DNA of 64,000 nt from Sinotaia quadrata (Eukaryota > Mollusca > Gastropoda > Architaenioglossa > Viviparidae), in the NCBI GenBank assembly GCA_028829895.1, contig CM054178.1, forward strand, positions 70,195,835 through 70,259,834. The letters run 5' to 3'. Made by a program: the position numbers and the translations under genes. Position 1 is the stretch's first letter, and each line of letters opens with the position of its first letter. Below the pieces are notes generated by a model. It had not been told where the DNA came from. It saw only the letters and a program-made list of their open reading frames with translations, and searched no databases. Positions 13,265 through 34,483 of this stretch are shown here, piece after piece.

Positions 13265-14320
13265 TATTAAATTGGATGAATGTCTTTACCTTGAGCACTC
13301 CTTAAGATGGTATTTTGCTAAGTGCCAGAGTTAGAATAAACAACTTGATTTGAAAATATTCTAGAAATTGCTGATGCAATCGAAACCAGTTCTAGGTGGA
13401 TAAAAAGTTTGTATTATCCAAATATTAATATTTAAGAGTACGAGACCAGCCAATGGGCTGAGATCAAAAGTTTACTTGCTGTAGAGAATTCTATTGTCTA
13501 ACCATTTGAATTGATGTGGCAAGAAGTCCAGTCATGAAAGGCAGCCATTAGCTTAATGGTGAGTTAAAAGACTGATTGAGAGAGAATAGTCCTAGAAATA
13601 TTTCGTGCAATTTGCTATTGATATGTTATACTTGCGTTTGACGTAGAGTTGACTATTATTTCTACAAATGGGGAACTATAGTACTTATATGTAGTAAGCT
13701 GAACACTTGACATTGTTTCTAGTGAACCCACCATAAAATTATTACAACTTATTTATTATGCTGTAAGCGAGTATGAGGCTTTATACTGTTGCAGGAGACA
13801 CGATGTTGAGATTTGAATGAAGGAAAGAATGGCGTTAAAAAGGAATAACCTGGAAACTTTGCGTTTGTTCCCTGATTATATTTTACAGTTACAAAGCAGC
13901 CTGTTCTTTATTATCTGAATCTCCTAGTTTACTGATTATAAACTGCTAAGCCAGGGGTAGACGCGAGAAGTATCTACTGCTGTGTGTAAGTGCAAGGAGT
14001 GCACTGCATTCTAGTGATGTATGGTGGCAAGGAGGTATGATGACTACATTGAAAATTTTCTGGTACAAAGTTGTTGGAAATTGCTACAATTGATGTTCTG
14101 CTTGAGGGAGCTAATACAGCAAAGGAGCGCACAGGTTAGCCTCAAGAGAATAGCAGGAATCAGTGTTCTACAATGTGAGGGAAAAGCACATGGAATTGAC
14201 AGTAGTAATGTGAACTTGAGACTTTGTTACAAAAAGAATTCAGAAGACTATTGAGACTAGCATATATGAGGTTATGTACAAACTATAATTGGTTATCTCC
14301 TTTTCTGTTCTGTGATAAGA
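13265..14320 (-). mobile_element. dispersed non-coding element, copy 2 (inverted)
   Basis: The reverse complement matches the interior and 3' part of the other copies. It contains the complements of AAGGAGTGC, of the CAGCCCATTGGCTGGTCTC block and of the GGAGCAAACGCAGAG block seen near 26090. The 5' part appears to be missing. The next copy starts immediately on the + strand, giving a tail-to-head inverted pair. Confidence 0.55.
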
Positions 14321-14324
14321 ACTT

Positions 14325-15959
<1,635 letters not shown>

Positions 15960-15960
<1 letters not shown>

Positions 15961-16420
15961 CTCTCTTTCGCCTGAATCCGTAGTTTCTTTTATAGTGCCA
16001 GTCATTCACATGTACATTGTGCGTTATGACAAGTGCTTATCTGTTCCACTGAATTATATTTGTCAGTCAACAAGGGAACGCGTCAGTCAGTTAATTTAGT
16101 CATCTGTTAATCATAACTTTATCAATACAGTATTACGCCAGTGTTTATTTGTATGTTGAATTTTGCAAAAGTGCAAGAAATTATTTTTATTACAATTCTA
16201 TTTATTTAATATTTATACTTATTTAATTTACATTTTTGTTATGTTTCTCCGGTCAGTGACAATGAATTGACCGTCTGAAGGAAATGGCCACGACCGTCTA
16301 TTGATGTTGTGTAACAGACAAATGAAAAGTGATATATAATCAAAAAATCAGAAATAAATTTTAAACTTTATAAACCCTGATTTGTAAGCAAGGATGTTTC
16401 ATATGTGTGTGGTCGCTTGC
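15960..16420. other. intergenic, nothing recognised
   Basis: AT-rich sequence with no exon pair, repeat unit or transposon motif that I can support. Confidence 0.5.
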
Positions 16421-16423
16421 AAG

Positions 16424-16772
16424 TGTGACTTTAGACAGTGTTTTCTAATTATGTTTAGTTAGTTTTGTATAAAAATGTGTGACTATATACAGTGTTTTCT
16501 AATAATGTTTAGTTAGTTTTGTATAAAAATTGTGACTTTATACAGTGTTTTCTAATTATGTTTAGTTAGTTTTGTATAAAAATGTGTGACTTTATACAGT
16601 GTTTTCTAATTATGTTTAGTTAGTTTTGTATAAAAATGTGTGACTTTACACAGTGTTTTCTAATTATGTTTAGTTTTGTATAAAAATGTGTGACTTTATA
16701 CAGTGTTTTCTAATTATGTTTAGTTATTTTTGTATAAAAATGTGTGACTTTATACAGCGTTTTCTATAATTA
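16424..16772 (+). repeat. 54-bp minisatellite
   Basis: About seven units containing TGTGACTTTATACAGTG and TTTAGTTAGTTTTGTA. The first starts lie at 16424 and 16478 (54 bp apart), with small indels in later units. There is no coding potential. Confidence 0.95.
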
Positions 16773-17159
16773 TGTATACTTTACTCTGTATAGAAAAGAA
16801 TGTTTCACCATATGGTATCCCAAACTCGTAAACATGACAGCACAATGTTCAAGAATGTTTACAAACAATTGTAAGATTAGAGAAAACAAATAAACAAAGG
16901 AAGGAAGAAGAAGAAGGAAGGAAGGAAACAAAAATAATGAAAGCTGGAGGAGGAAAAAATAAATATTTGTAATAATGCTCTTTGGACACACCAGCATGCA
17001 TTTTCAGGTTTACACTTTTATCTGTTCAAAACGTAATTGGCATGACTATAATTTTCATATATTTGAAAAAATCTACTTGAATGAAAAAAAATAATGATTA
17101 AATGATTTGAAGTTGGGTAGCGTTGAAACCATAAAATACACGTCTTGTACATTTACTCT

Positions 17160-17697
17160 GATTGGACGACTGCTAGTACTGGAAGCGTACAATATTGAGT
17201 TACTCTAACACACGCGTGCACACACACTCCCTGAACGACTGCTAGGACTGGAAGCGTACAATATTGAGTTACTCTAACACACGCGTGCACACACACTCCC
17301 TGAACGACTGCTATGACTTGAAGCGTACAATATTGAGTTACTCTAACACACGCGTGCACACACACTCCCTGAACGACTGCTATGACTTGAAGCGTACAAT
17401 ATTGAGTTACTCTAAAACACGTGTGCACACACACTCCCTGAACGACTGCTATCACTTGAAGCGTACAATATTGAGTAACACGCGTGCACACACACTCCCT
17501 GAACGACTGCTATGACTTGAAGCGCACAATATTGAGTTACTTTAACACACGCGTGCACACGCACTCCCTGAACGACTGCTATGACTTGAAGCGTACAATA
17601 TTGAGTTACTTTAACACACGCGTGCACATACATTCTGCTATCTTGAGTGATTGTAACACACGCGTGCATATACACTCCCTGAACGACGATTGTCAAT
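17160..17697 (+). repeat. 69-bp minisatellite
   Basis: About eight units containing CACGCGTGCACACACACTCC and CTGAACGACTGCTA. Unit starts at 17202 and 17271 are 69 bp apart. The length equals that of the mucin unit but the sequence is unrelated. Each unit holds an ACGCGT palindrome. Confidence 0.95.
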
Positions 17698-17699
17698 AA

Positions 17700-19640
17700 A
17701 TGTTGCATGTATGTAAACAATCTGCTGAGAGGTATTGACCGGTCATTCTTTATATAAAAGCAATGCAATAAATAGATAAAACTGAGGCGTGGCTCATGTT
17801 GTTTCAACTGCACGTTGCCCTAACATTGTATATCCTATTGTCTTCTGGTTTCCGAAAGAGTTAAATCGATTCCAGAATTTCGAGCTGTGCTGAGTTCACT
17901 GAAGTGTAAGAATACAGAACTTAAAAAAAAACGTAAACAATTCTCTCTACATCCTCTCGACTTTTTCATTTTAAAGATGCTCAAAATGCACAAGAATAAT
18001 TGCTGAAAACTAAATACTACAAAGAGGCACAGATATTAAGTCCCATACACACTCGCCAAACTCAAGTTGTGCATGCGCATTCATATTGGTCATAAGTCAT
18101 CACAGGTGAACGCAGTGTGTAAATAGATGACAAAACCATGATAAATATATATGACACTGTCAATCCTTTATAATATTTTATTTATTATTCCTTTGCAATT
18201 CGAAACAACATCATGCACTACAACCGAGAAGAGTGTGAAGTGCAGAATATGCCATTAATTAGTGGGTTATCGAATATTTAAATAGACTTTCAATGTTATA
18301 TTACACTGCTGTTTACACGATTAATTAAACATTGAAATGTGAATGATATATATACATATAATGTTATTTTTAATCGTGCAATGATTCATAATGGCAGTAA
18401 GAGATCGCAAAAACTCAACACATTCATTTGTAATTTTCTTGCGCCTCTTGGTTTTGTTATTTATACGTTTGTTATGACTTTTTAATAATTGAAATTAATG
18501 ATATGATGTACTAATTAACATTAATTTACAATAATCGTCAGTGTCCATGGAGAAATGTTGAGGGTGAAGACAATAATCTCACACTTTAGCTATTATAGTG
18601 GTCTCGCTGGCTATGTGACGTCAACATTGAGAAATTGTTGTTGTATACATGCGCCAGAACGTATTGACCCACTTCCAATCGATTTCGTAGAAAGTAAATC
18701 TAGTGGTGTCTTGTGCTCTAGTAAAGCATTAGGTAGAGCAATCACTAGCTCTATACATTCTTGGAAGATCTAGTTTGCTGATTTAAAAAAGGAAAATGTC
18801 AGTGAAGGCACAAGTTTTAGATAAAATACATTCCAAAAACCCTTTTGCAGACTTATGGCTTACTTACGGCTTTCTCAGAATCTCACATTCAACAACAACA
18901 AAACTAAAACTTAAACAAAATACAAAAACTCCCAAGGAGTACAAATGAGATTAGCACGAAAATAAAAATAACAAGAACGAAACACAAATTAACAGAAAAT
19001 AAATACAACGAAAAGTAAAACGAAAGAAATTAAACAGGCAAGAAATACAACGAATTGATGCATTGCGAGTTGTATAAAAATGCTTATATTCTAAAACTTT
19101 CTTGCGTTGTTAAAAAAGCAATTCATCGAGTTGTTTGTCTGTTTAGCTACCTCTGTGCATGTATGTACGTATCGTCAGTAACAGTCAACAATTAAAAAAT
19201 ATTTGTTGATGCGTAAATAAACGGTATGTCATACTCAACGTACTGAAGAAGCATGTTTTACGTGCTTAATAATGTATGTTACGCTACGTCAGTGGTATTC
19301 AAGAAGCACGTTTTACGTGCGTAATAATGTACGCTACGCTACGTTAATGGTCCTGAATTCGTGAAGAATGACAACACAGCTGGACAACCACATACAACAT
19401 CCTCTGTACACTCTCTGTTCATTTCATTTATAGGACAGTACAAAACAGTATTAATAATAATTACATAAAGCGTTATTAAATTTACTTTACAACCAACTCG
19501 TATATTAAAACTAATGCTTCCTCTCCATGCTACACTAGGAATGTCAACGCATTTTCACGATCAGTAATACGAAATGACGCAGTAATAATTAGAAACTAAC
19601 ATTTTCTTCTGCATCAACGTGCAAGTGTCAAGCTGAATGA
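17700..19640. other. intergenic AT-rich DNA, no gene supported
   Basis: Open frames here (for example about 18555-18773) are short, lack splice context and show no family resemblance. A direct repeat of about 60 bp with an inner palindrome-like CACGTTTTACGTGCG lies at about 19240-19345. Nothing else is recognised. Confidence 0.5.
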
Positions 19641-19649
19641 TACCATCTT

Positions 19650-20545
19650 ATGATGAGAGAGCTGACAGGCAGAATCACCAATCAAATGGTACCTTTGAGT
19701 AATAATACCATACTCAAGGAGTGCTTGAAAGTGGAGGGGGGGGGCTGTTCTTAAATACGCGAACATCATGCACATTACAAGGCCATCCATTGTGAATGCC
19801 AGAGACCCATCCTCTTATGACATACCACCTACAGCTGAATGCTAGAAATCCTTTCCTATTAGTGTAGGAATCTCTATGGATTAAAGGTCCAGGAAGAGTA
19901 ATATATGTACCGTCAATTGCTCCAACTACTCCTGGAAATCCTACTCGCCCCTCAAGGTCCTTTGAAAAACTTTCATATTCATTTTGTCCTTAAGTACCAA
20001 CCTTGATGTGGTGACCTTGATATGCTGACCTTGACGCGGTGACCTTGACGTGCTGATCTTGTGCTGACCTTGACGTGCTGACCTTGTGCTGACCTTGACG
20101 TGCTGACCTTGACGTGCTGACCTTGACGTGCTGACCTTGACGTGCTGACCTTGACGTGCTGACCTTCAAGTATTGACTTTCATGTGCAGCCATGGCATCA
20201 AAAGAGTCATGATAATATGCTCTTGTTTAGATTAAAGCGGTCTCCAATGCTTCGGAATGTTTCCTTGTTCCCAAGAAACCATACAGTGGCAAGTAGCTTC
20301 GTTTCCAGGCAAACATTTATCTCTCTTGGCATTAATGGAGAAATCCATTCCAAAATCCATTCAGTGGCAATTAGCTTCGTTTCCAGGCAAACACTTATCT
20401 CTCTTGGCATTAATGGAGCAATATATTCAAAAAGTTCCCGTTGAAAATAACTGTGTACATAAATGTACGTGTAACACATTCTGAAATCTAAAACAATAAC
20501 AAACATTACTGATTTAATTATGACTACAAACAATAACAAACATTA
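19650..20545 (-). pseudogene. PIF/Harbinger-type transposase pseudogene, copy near B
   Basis: The reverse strand carries broken pieces of a DDE_Tnp_4 (HARBI1-like) transposase. The N-terminal piece (about 20440 down to 20180) reads LLATVWFLGNKETFRSIGDR then FNLNKS, the usual helical N-terminal region. The catalytic piece (about 19990 down to 19690) reads GVVGAIDGTYITLPG, then a TNRKGF motif and VHDVRVFKNS. The second aspartate follows in the GDSACQL motif after a frameshift. The two halves are separated by a minisatellite, and the N-terminal part is partly duplicated (ECWI-like WILEWISPLMPRE and FEYIAPLMPRE). Frameshifts and the array rule out an intact enzyme. Harbinger transposases cut and paste DNA together with a Myb-like partner. 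Confidence 0.75.
19988..20178 (-). repeat. 14-bp minisatellite inside the transposase
   Basis: About 12 units of GACCTTGACGTGCT. On the transposase strand the seed is the codons for Q-G-Q in the AHQGQYIKW region preserved in the other copy near 39090. The array therefore arose by expansion of coding sequence between the N-terminal and catalytic regions. Confidence 0.9.
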
Positions 20546-20640
20546 CTGATTTAATTATGACTACAAACAATAACAAACATTACTGATTTAATTATGACTA
20601 CAAACAATAACAAACATTACTGATTTAATTATGACTACAA
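20485..20640 (+). repeat. 37-bp minisatellite
   Basis: Four nearly perfect units of ACAAACAATAACAAACATTA followed by CTGATTTAATTATGACT. A single unit-like sequence is present at the homologous place near 39290. Confidence 0.9.
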
Positions 20641-21089
20641 AATGTTCTAATTGAAAAGACGCAATAAGAGCAAATATTAAATTTAAATGACATAAACACG
20701 AAAGGTACAAATTATTCACAATTTCAATAAATTGAAGTTATTTTAACTAAATTGTGTTTCTAAATACATATCACTACTATATCAATAAAGAACTGAATAA
20801 TAATTAAAAAATAGAAAGTAGAATAATGTATTCCAACGACAAAAACCGTCAAATCAAATTCGTGGATGTCTCGTTTTCTACATCACGCAGCTATTTCAGT
20901 ATTAGTTCCTTGTCTAGACAATTCACTCCTTTGTTATTTTGCATTTTACACTCACTCGTCCGTGCAGATACTGCTTATTTTGAAGAAAATATACCTCTAT
21001 TCGTATTATTATATAATCGTATATACCCGTACTATTAAATTATATAGATTTGCCATATATTTGCCGATTCATTCTAACGAGATCTTTGA

Positions 21090-21200
21090 ACTCTGTTTTC
21101 CGCCATTTTGAAAAATACTCACTTGTGGCGGAGCGTTCACTAAGCACACGAAACGTTCGCGCAAAGCGCTAGCCAAGCACTCTCATTAGTGAACAGACCG
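21090..21200 (+). promoter_or_regulatory. conserved promoter block of paralogue B
   Basis: CCGCCATTTTG at about 21100 is followed by a dyad from 21135 to 21194 with perfect 9-base arms GTTCACTAA and TTAGTGAAC and a GTTCGCGCAAAGCGC core. It is conserved with A and C. Regulatory role is inferred. Confidence 0.5.
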
Positions 21201-21324
21201 TTGGATTGCATCTTAGGGCGGGTAGGTGCGTGTGTGTGGCTGTCTGTTAGAATAAGATGTGATCACAAAGTTATGAGGTGAGTTATAATTTGTTTTGACG
21301 AAATGACATTGATTACTGTATTCA

Positions 21325-21784
21325 GATGTAGCCTGAGTAAAGTGACAGTGATAACTGTATTCTAGTTTGAGATGTAGCCTGAGTAAAGTGACAGTGATTA
21401 CTGTATTCTAGTTTGAGATGTAGCCTGAGTGAAGTGAGAGTGATTACTGTTTTCACGTTTGAGATGTAGCCGGAGTAAAGTGAGAGTGATTACTGTTTTC
21501 TAGTTTGAGATGTAGCCGGAGTAAAGTGACAATAATTACTGTATTCTAGTTTGAGATGTAGCCTGAGTAAAGTGACAGTGATTACTGTTTTCTAGTTTGA
21601 GATGTAGCCTGAGTAAAGTGACAGTGATTACTGTATTCTAGTTTGAGATGTAGCCTGAGTAAAGTGACAGTGATTACTGTATTCTAGTTTGAGATGTAGC
21701 CTGAGTAAAGTGACAGTGATTACTGTATTCTAGTTTGAGATGTAGCCTGAGTAAAGTGACTAGATGCGGTTATTATTATTGCAG
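21325..21784 (+). repeat. 46-bp VNTR upstream of the first exon of B (10 units)
   Basis: Ten units start at 21325, 21371, 21417, 21463, 21509, 21555, 21601, 21647, 21693 and 21739. Each begins GATGTAGCCTGAGTAAAGTG and continues with a TGATTACTGT block. The same position holds one unit in A (2452) and three in C (40120-40257). The last unit runs into the first exon boundary. Confidence 0.95.
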
Positions 21785-28313
<6,529 letters not shown>

Positions 28314-28559
28314 TAAGAAGATACCAATAGCCTTTAATTCTGTTTAAAAGTAATATTGTTATAAATAGTATTTAACTCTGTTTAAAAGTAATACATTATA
28401 AATAGTATTTAATTCTGTTTAAAAGTAATATTGTTATAAATAGTATTTAACTCTGTTTAAAAGTAATACGTTATAAATAGTATTTAATTCTGTTTAAAAG
28501 TAATACATTATAAATAGTATGTAATTATGTTTTAAATTAGTACGTGTGAACATCAGAGG

Positions 28560-29345
28560 CACGTTTCCATAAGCACAGTGTGTTGATGCTCTAATTTAAA
28601 ATTGTGATTTATAATCTTGGAAATTAAAGTATATATTGTTTAATCTTGGAAATTAAAGTATATATTGTTTATATTATATATCTATATTTAAATGGAAATT
28701 GTGAAAACTCGTGAAAATGAGCAGAAATTTAGAAGATGTAAAAGTAACATATTTGATGAATATATTTTTTTGTTTCAGTATTAGTACATTATAAAGGACT
28801 GTAATATTTAAACTGTATATCTCTTTAATTTCACACTTGTTTTATATTATATTAATATATCTATTAAAATTAGGAAATACTATTATTATAACACAGTGAA
28901 AAGCAATATTTATTATGTAAAATACATACACTTTAATTTTAAATTATTATTCAAAGTTTGTATTTTGAAGAAAATTGGCATTTTAAATTATAAAGACATT
29001 TTAAATACGAAAATATAGCACGTGTATTTTATATTATGATTATAACACATACACTACATCGTTGGAATAATGACACACAACAGCAAAGCTATATGATATA
29101 AAATAATTAAATTCAATATGAACTTCAAAATGTCATTAACATCTCAATTATTAATTTTTATTTCAATATTGTTTGCTAAATGTGTGCACTGAATGATGTT
29201 GGTACGTAGTAGTAGTAGTAGTAGTAGTGAAGAATCATCATCATCACCGTCGTCGTCATCATCCTAGTACTACTACTATAATGTGTCTCGATAGTCAAGT
29301 GGATAGAGGAGAACAGCATGACACAGAAAGTTAAGCTACTCGGGG
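28560..29345. other. AT-rich sequence shared with the C downstream region
   Basis: No gene. Resembles 48360-48860 downstream of C (for example GTACGTGTGAACATCAGA and the AATTTAAAATTGTGATTT block), so the duplicated unit extends about 0.8 kb past the stop. A short TAG/ATC trinucleotide tract lies at 29208-29275. Confidence 0.6.
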
Positions 29346-30000
29346 CGCCAACGCCACTTAGTTACTGTTTATGTTTATTATTATTAATTAATCTTTCATA
29401 ACTAATTACAAGTGATGAGAATCTTAATTTACGTAATTAATAATTCTCCAGCAGACACCACTCGTCTTTCTCACTTGGCAGATATGTGGGCTTTCTTCCA
29501 CCACATTAAAGAAACTTTTACCGTCACACAATGCTTCCATAGGTAGAAACTTCTTAATAAGAGATAAGACAAATCCATTTTGAATCTAATTTAGCGAACC
29601 CCAATCCACCCACTTTCTTCTCCATCATAAGGTAATCAATATGTGTAGGAAGATCAATACATTTATTAAATCAACAATCCAATATTGTATATATGACAAA
29701 TACAATGAAAAAAGATTACTTGACATCAATATTTCCACAAAATCACATTCAAATAATTTTCATATTACACAGTCTACATCCTAAAATACAATTATTTATT
29801 AATGTTAATACAAATACAAATCACAAGAGAACAGAAATAGAATTATCAGAGATAGGCATAATGGTTTCTACATATCCTGAATTATGTGCTCTCTCAATGG
29901 TCCTTCTAGCACGTTTGCAACAAAGATACAAGTTTATTGTGGATGTTATTACATCAGTTACAAGTGGTTATTTCCACATTGAAAACTCTGTTCCACTATT
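29345..30000 (+). mobile_element. dispersed non-coding element, copy 5 (5' part)
   Basis: Contains CCACTTAGTTACTG, CATAACTAATTACAAGTGAT, CTCCAGCAGACACCACTCG and GCGAACCCCAATCCACCC. It is truncated on the right, where the retrotransposon remnant begins. Confidence 0.6.
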
Positions 30001-30199
30001 TATTCTTTGGAGCTGACTTTCTTTATTCCAAACCGGATCAGACTTCACTGGGTTAACAAGGTCTGCACCAGTTGCTGATGTATCAGGGTGTTCCAGCAAA
30101 ACATGGGCTACTGAAACACTATAAAAAAAACTCTGAGAAGAGGGACCAGAGAGGAAAACATGCAAATAATGGTTTCTTTACAATCAAAGCTAACCCACA

Positions 30200-32085
30200 G
30201 TAAGAGGATATAGAAAAAGGATGCATGAACTCTGGCTCAAACACCATCCAGTTGATATTATCAGTGAAAGAGGATCCTGGACCAGAAGACAGAGATCATT
30301 CAAAATAGTCCTCTTAGGGTATTAGAATTGCAAGGAAGGAATATCACAAGCCTATGCAGTGAAATAGAAGACAGTGAAACCTCCACAACATCACAACAAT
30401 CAAATTTAGTTGACGAACATGCTGAAGAAATACTTAAACGACCTTACTGAAAAATAGCAATGCTTGTTTGAAGACATAAAATGTTTTCATAGACAAAGTT
30501 AAGTCACATATAAGCATAACCCAACAAGAAGGCTGCAAAACAACAAAGATCTAGGGAATGAAAATTAAAATGCAAATAAAATACTAAAACGCATCCCCAC
30601 ATAAGATATCACAGAAACCAATAGTCTAAAATTGTACAAAATTTACAAAATGTCGGCCAAAGTACAAACGAAGAAACCAAAAGTACCACCATAGAAAAAT
30701 AGGAAAGAAAATAGAGTGTACACGGAGAGAAATAAGCCAAATGACAGCCGCAGTACAAATTAAAAGAAAACTGGAAGAACATTAGTCAACAAATACAACC
30801 CTCAACTGCAGACACATTAACACTGAAAGAGAAGGTGCAAAACAAAAACTACAAGGACTCGGTCACCGTCTGAAGAGATAAACTGATACAACAACAAAAT
30901 ATTCCTAAGTGACCCTTCAAGAATATACCAAGAATCTAAAGGAAATTCCAAATCAGAACAACAAATGTTAAACATTCAGACACCCCCCCCCCCCGACCTT
31001 CTGGGAAAGCATTTGGAACAAACTAAAATACGTAAAACATTTCAGCCAGATGGATTATAAAACTGAAAGATGAGCATAAAATAACACCGGAACAATGCAA
31101 CGTCAAAATCAGTGCGAACGTTAACAAGAAGAAGATGGGAAATTGGAAAACCCCAGGCCTAGACCAAGTATAAATATTATGGTTGAAATATCTACTTCCT
31201 TACATGGTAGACTTGCTGAACAACTGCAAAAACAAACCTAAAACCTTGCCAGCCTGGGTGGTAAAACGAAAAACAAGTCTGCTTTGAAAGACCTAGAGAA
31301 CGGCACAACACCAAACAACTATCGTCCAATCACATGCCGATCAATTACCAGGAGTTTGCTATCAAAAATTATATCTGGTAAAATCACGACACACCTTAAA
31401 ATACCAAACTTCTAACCAGTGCACAGAAGGGTGCTACACTAGCAGCAAAGGAACAAAGGACCAATTGGCAATTGATAAGGCAATAGTTACTGACAGTAAG
31501 AAACGAAAACCCGACACTGCAATGTCATGAATGGACTATCAAAAGGTTATAATTCATTTCCACATTCATGGATAATTCAAGCATTAAAAATGTACAAAAT
31601 AGCGCCATCCGTACAACCCCTAATTCAGGAATCAATGAAAAACTGGAAAACCATCATCACATGCAACAACAAAGAAACTGCATTGTTGTATCTCTATTTG
31701 TGCTGCATTTCCATAAATCCTCAAGTCATGCAGAAAACAGGATTAGGATACAAAATGAAAGCCGGACAGGTTATCAGCCTTTTACTGTATATGGACGATC
31801 TCAACCTCTACGGTAATAATGAACGTGACGTCACTGCTGATCAATACTGTCAAAATTTGGAGTGAGTATATTAACATGAAATTCGGTCTTGAGAAATGTG
31901 GAAAAATAATCATCCAGAAACGCAGGGTCAAAACAACAGAAGACTTACAATTTGACATCGGTAAATTCAAGGATGTTTCAAGGAAGAAGGTTATAAATAC
32001 CTGGGGTTACTGCAACATCAAGAAAATATGCAGAGTGATGTAAAGTCCAAAGTTAAGACAGAGTATAAGAATACGTGTTAGACAG
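30200..32085 (+). pseudogene. non-LTR retrotransposon reverse-transcriptase pseudogene
   Basis: Frames broken by stops and shifts give, in order: NWKTPGLDQV (about 31137), TPNNYRPITC (about 31310), a degraded MDYQKAY-like segment before NSFPHSWIIQALKMYKIAPS (about 31550-31610), MKNWKTIITCNNKE (about 31640-31680), and LLYMDDLNLYGNN (about 31780-31820) containing the YMDD catalytic motif. MKFGLEKCGKIII then G-YKYLGL follow. These are standard RVT_1 motifs of a LINE-type element. The clade was not determined. The coding sequence stops short at about 32083, where another dispersed repeat starts. A matching C-terminal piece lies at 49024-49435. Confidence 0.8.
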
Positions 32086-32323
32086 TACTTGTCTGAGTGT
32101 GGCTGCGGCCGGGAGCAAGTTTCTAGGCATCTGCCTGTCTCGTGCGTGACTAACCACACCATGTTTGACAAGGTTTCGTCTAAGCTGAAGGTGCAAAATG
32201 AGACACTTTTATTTATGAAATCTGTATTCATTGTCGCATTCAATTCACATATACTTCACGTGATTCAAAAACACACACCTCATACTGTTTTAGTAAAAAA
32301 TTCAATCGAGGAAGCAATTTTGG

Positions 32324-32411
<88 letters not shown>

Positions 32412-33015
32412 ATTTCAATGAGCTGTAATGTACAAAGGGAAATTACTCTGTTTTAAAAAAAAATATCACACCCATTACAATGCCTTAATATGATGCCCAG
32501 GTACAGGTATACACACCAAAATATGAAGAACTGAATGACGTTTAATTTTCGTATCCTATTTTCATGGAAGATACAATTAGGTCGTGACGAGAAGTCAGAC
32601 TTGATGTTGAGAAGACTTTTTTGAAGGAAGTAATATTCTTGACAAGATGTCTTTTGCACACCACACAGTAAGATTTCTGGTTTCTCTGCTTTGAGTGAGT
32701 AGCTGCCATCTTTCATAGGGAATGTTAGTGAATCTCGTTAATTTAAATGGAATATGTTGTTACTTTGAAGGTCGTTGAGCTTTTTCTGCCAGTACTTATC
32801 TGATTACTTGTAAGGAGACCAACAGTTTGTTTGGTTGATTTAAATTGATATACCTTTCCACGCCTAGAGATGTTTCATTGGAACACGCTATTATATCCTA
32901 ACAAAGGGGCAGTTAGACCACGAAACACAATGTTGTATTGAATTTTTCTGTGTAATAATGTTGCAGGTTTGTGTTAATATGATAACGAGTGTATTCTTGT
33001 ATTTAATTTTTATCT
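32083..33015 (+). mobile_element. dispersed repeat of about 0.95 kb, copy 1
   Basis: Runs from CAGTACTTGTCTGAGTGTG to GTATTTAATTTTTATCTC and matches 52165-53118 along its whole length, apart from an expanded CA array here and an extra block in the other copy. No coding potential is recognised and no terminal repeats are evident. The type is unknown. Confidence 0.7.
32330..32406 (+). repeat. CA dinucleotide array
   Basis: (CA)n of about 38 units within the dispersed repeat; absent from the other copy. Confidence 0.95.
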
Positions 33016-34480
33016 CCGAGCGTGCGTGTCCACTAGATAACAGATTTGGTGTGACACTATCCTGGGCTCTGTAAAACACCCCCACATTCAGAGGTGATCA
33101 AAGTTGTCCGGGCACTGCCAAAAAAGAGAAATCAGCAAACTAGTAAGCGCGAATGCCACAGACCCACAGGCCGACTTTCATCATCACCACCCTTTCAACT
33201 TTCCTGTCAGCCACTCTCCACTCAAGTCTGTCCATCTCAATCAACAACCCTTCAATAGCAGGACACCTCGTGTCAGGCAGCGAAATCGTCTCAGATCAGG
33301 ATGTTGTCATCATCACAAATTCATCATCATCATCATCATCAACAACATCATCATCTTCATCCTCATCAGCTAGCATAATAGAAGATTCAAGTTCCACTTG
33401 TCCTCATTCCTCATAGCCCCTCGCTCGCGCGTGATTTTAACAAAAGCTGGAACTTATCTCTCCAAACCAGTCAGTCAGTTATTTAATATTCGTCCTGAGT
33501 TCTGCCAAGTGGAACGACAAGTACACTGAACCGAGACTTTCACTTGACTAGCGCTTATGTACCGCCTACAAAGTAGTCACGTGGTCTCTGACGTAGGAAC
33601 GCTCGCTGTCTCTTAAATAATGGCCAACTGACCAATATTCATGTGAGGACGGTCAAAGTCTTCAAACACTTTACTGACATTTATGAAATATTACTGTTTT
33701 CTTAATAAGGAACGTTTGTCTATGGTCATGTGTGCAATACACAAAGAGAAGTGTTGTCCCATATTTAGAACACATACCTGAAAAATTACTTCCGTATTGG
33801 AAAAGGTTACTTCTAAAGTGTGTCGGGCTTTCAAAGGCCGGGTGGTAGAAGTAAACTGTGGTGCGTTCATTAACTCGAGCGCTAGCATAGTGTTTCGCCG
33901 TTCGCTTTAGTGAACACACCCGTTAACTTGGGGTGCTTCGAGCGCCTCGCGGCCTTACCAAGTTAGCGTCCAATGTGATCTGTTTTAGACTGGACACTGG
34001 CGCTTTTTTCAATACTCTTCTGACAGCAAATTTAACAAAATTTAAAGCAGTAATAAGTTGTAGAATTATTATTTAAATTGTTTATCATTAAAATGTAATG
34101 ATATGAATGATATAACATAATACTTTTATTGACCGAGCATGTTTGTAGATTTTTACTCTTAATTCGGTTCACTGTAACGTCTACGGTGTAGAATAGTAAC
34201 ATGTCTCTTTCGTATATAAATATTAAGGATAGAATGTTAGAGGCGTCGTTAAGTAGATAATCTATTTTAATCAGTCTAAATTAGGAGATTGTATACCTCA
34301 ATCAAGTATGTTTAATTATAATTATCTTCGTGTTTCTATATCTCACCCGAAGTGATTCATATACTAAACAAAAGCATAAACTAAATTCACAGAAAATGTG
34401 TCTAATTTTAAGTTACGAATATTAATTATAATAATATTTATTTAATTTTTAATTCTTATAATGTATTTTTGTGTTTTAAA
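33016..34480. other. intergenic, with a dyad resembling the mucin promoters
   Basis: A trinucleotide TCA/ATC tract at about 33317-33371 causes serine-rich open frames that I do not call. At 33865-33915 there is a block with GTTCATTAA and TTAGTGAAC arms. It matches the promoter dyads of A, B and C in reverse orientation and is followed by a GC-rich stretch. No gene is recognised. Confidence 0.5.
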
Positions 34481-34483
34481 CAT

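Noticed and set aside
17153..17813. Cysteine- and histidine-rich frames on both strands
   Set aside because: Produced by the 69-bp minisatellite; no conserved start, stop or splice context.
29283..29345. tRNA-like start of a SINE (TAGTCAAGTGG resembles an A box)
   Set aside because: No convincing B box or cloverleaf follows, and no second copy is seen in the window.
33153..33416. 88-codon Ser-rich frame
   Set aside because: Half of it is the trinucleotide TCA/ATC tract; no homology or splice support.
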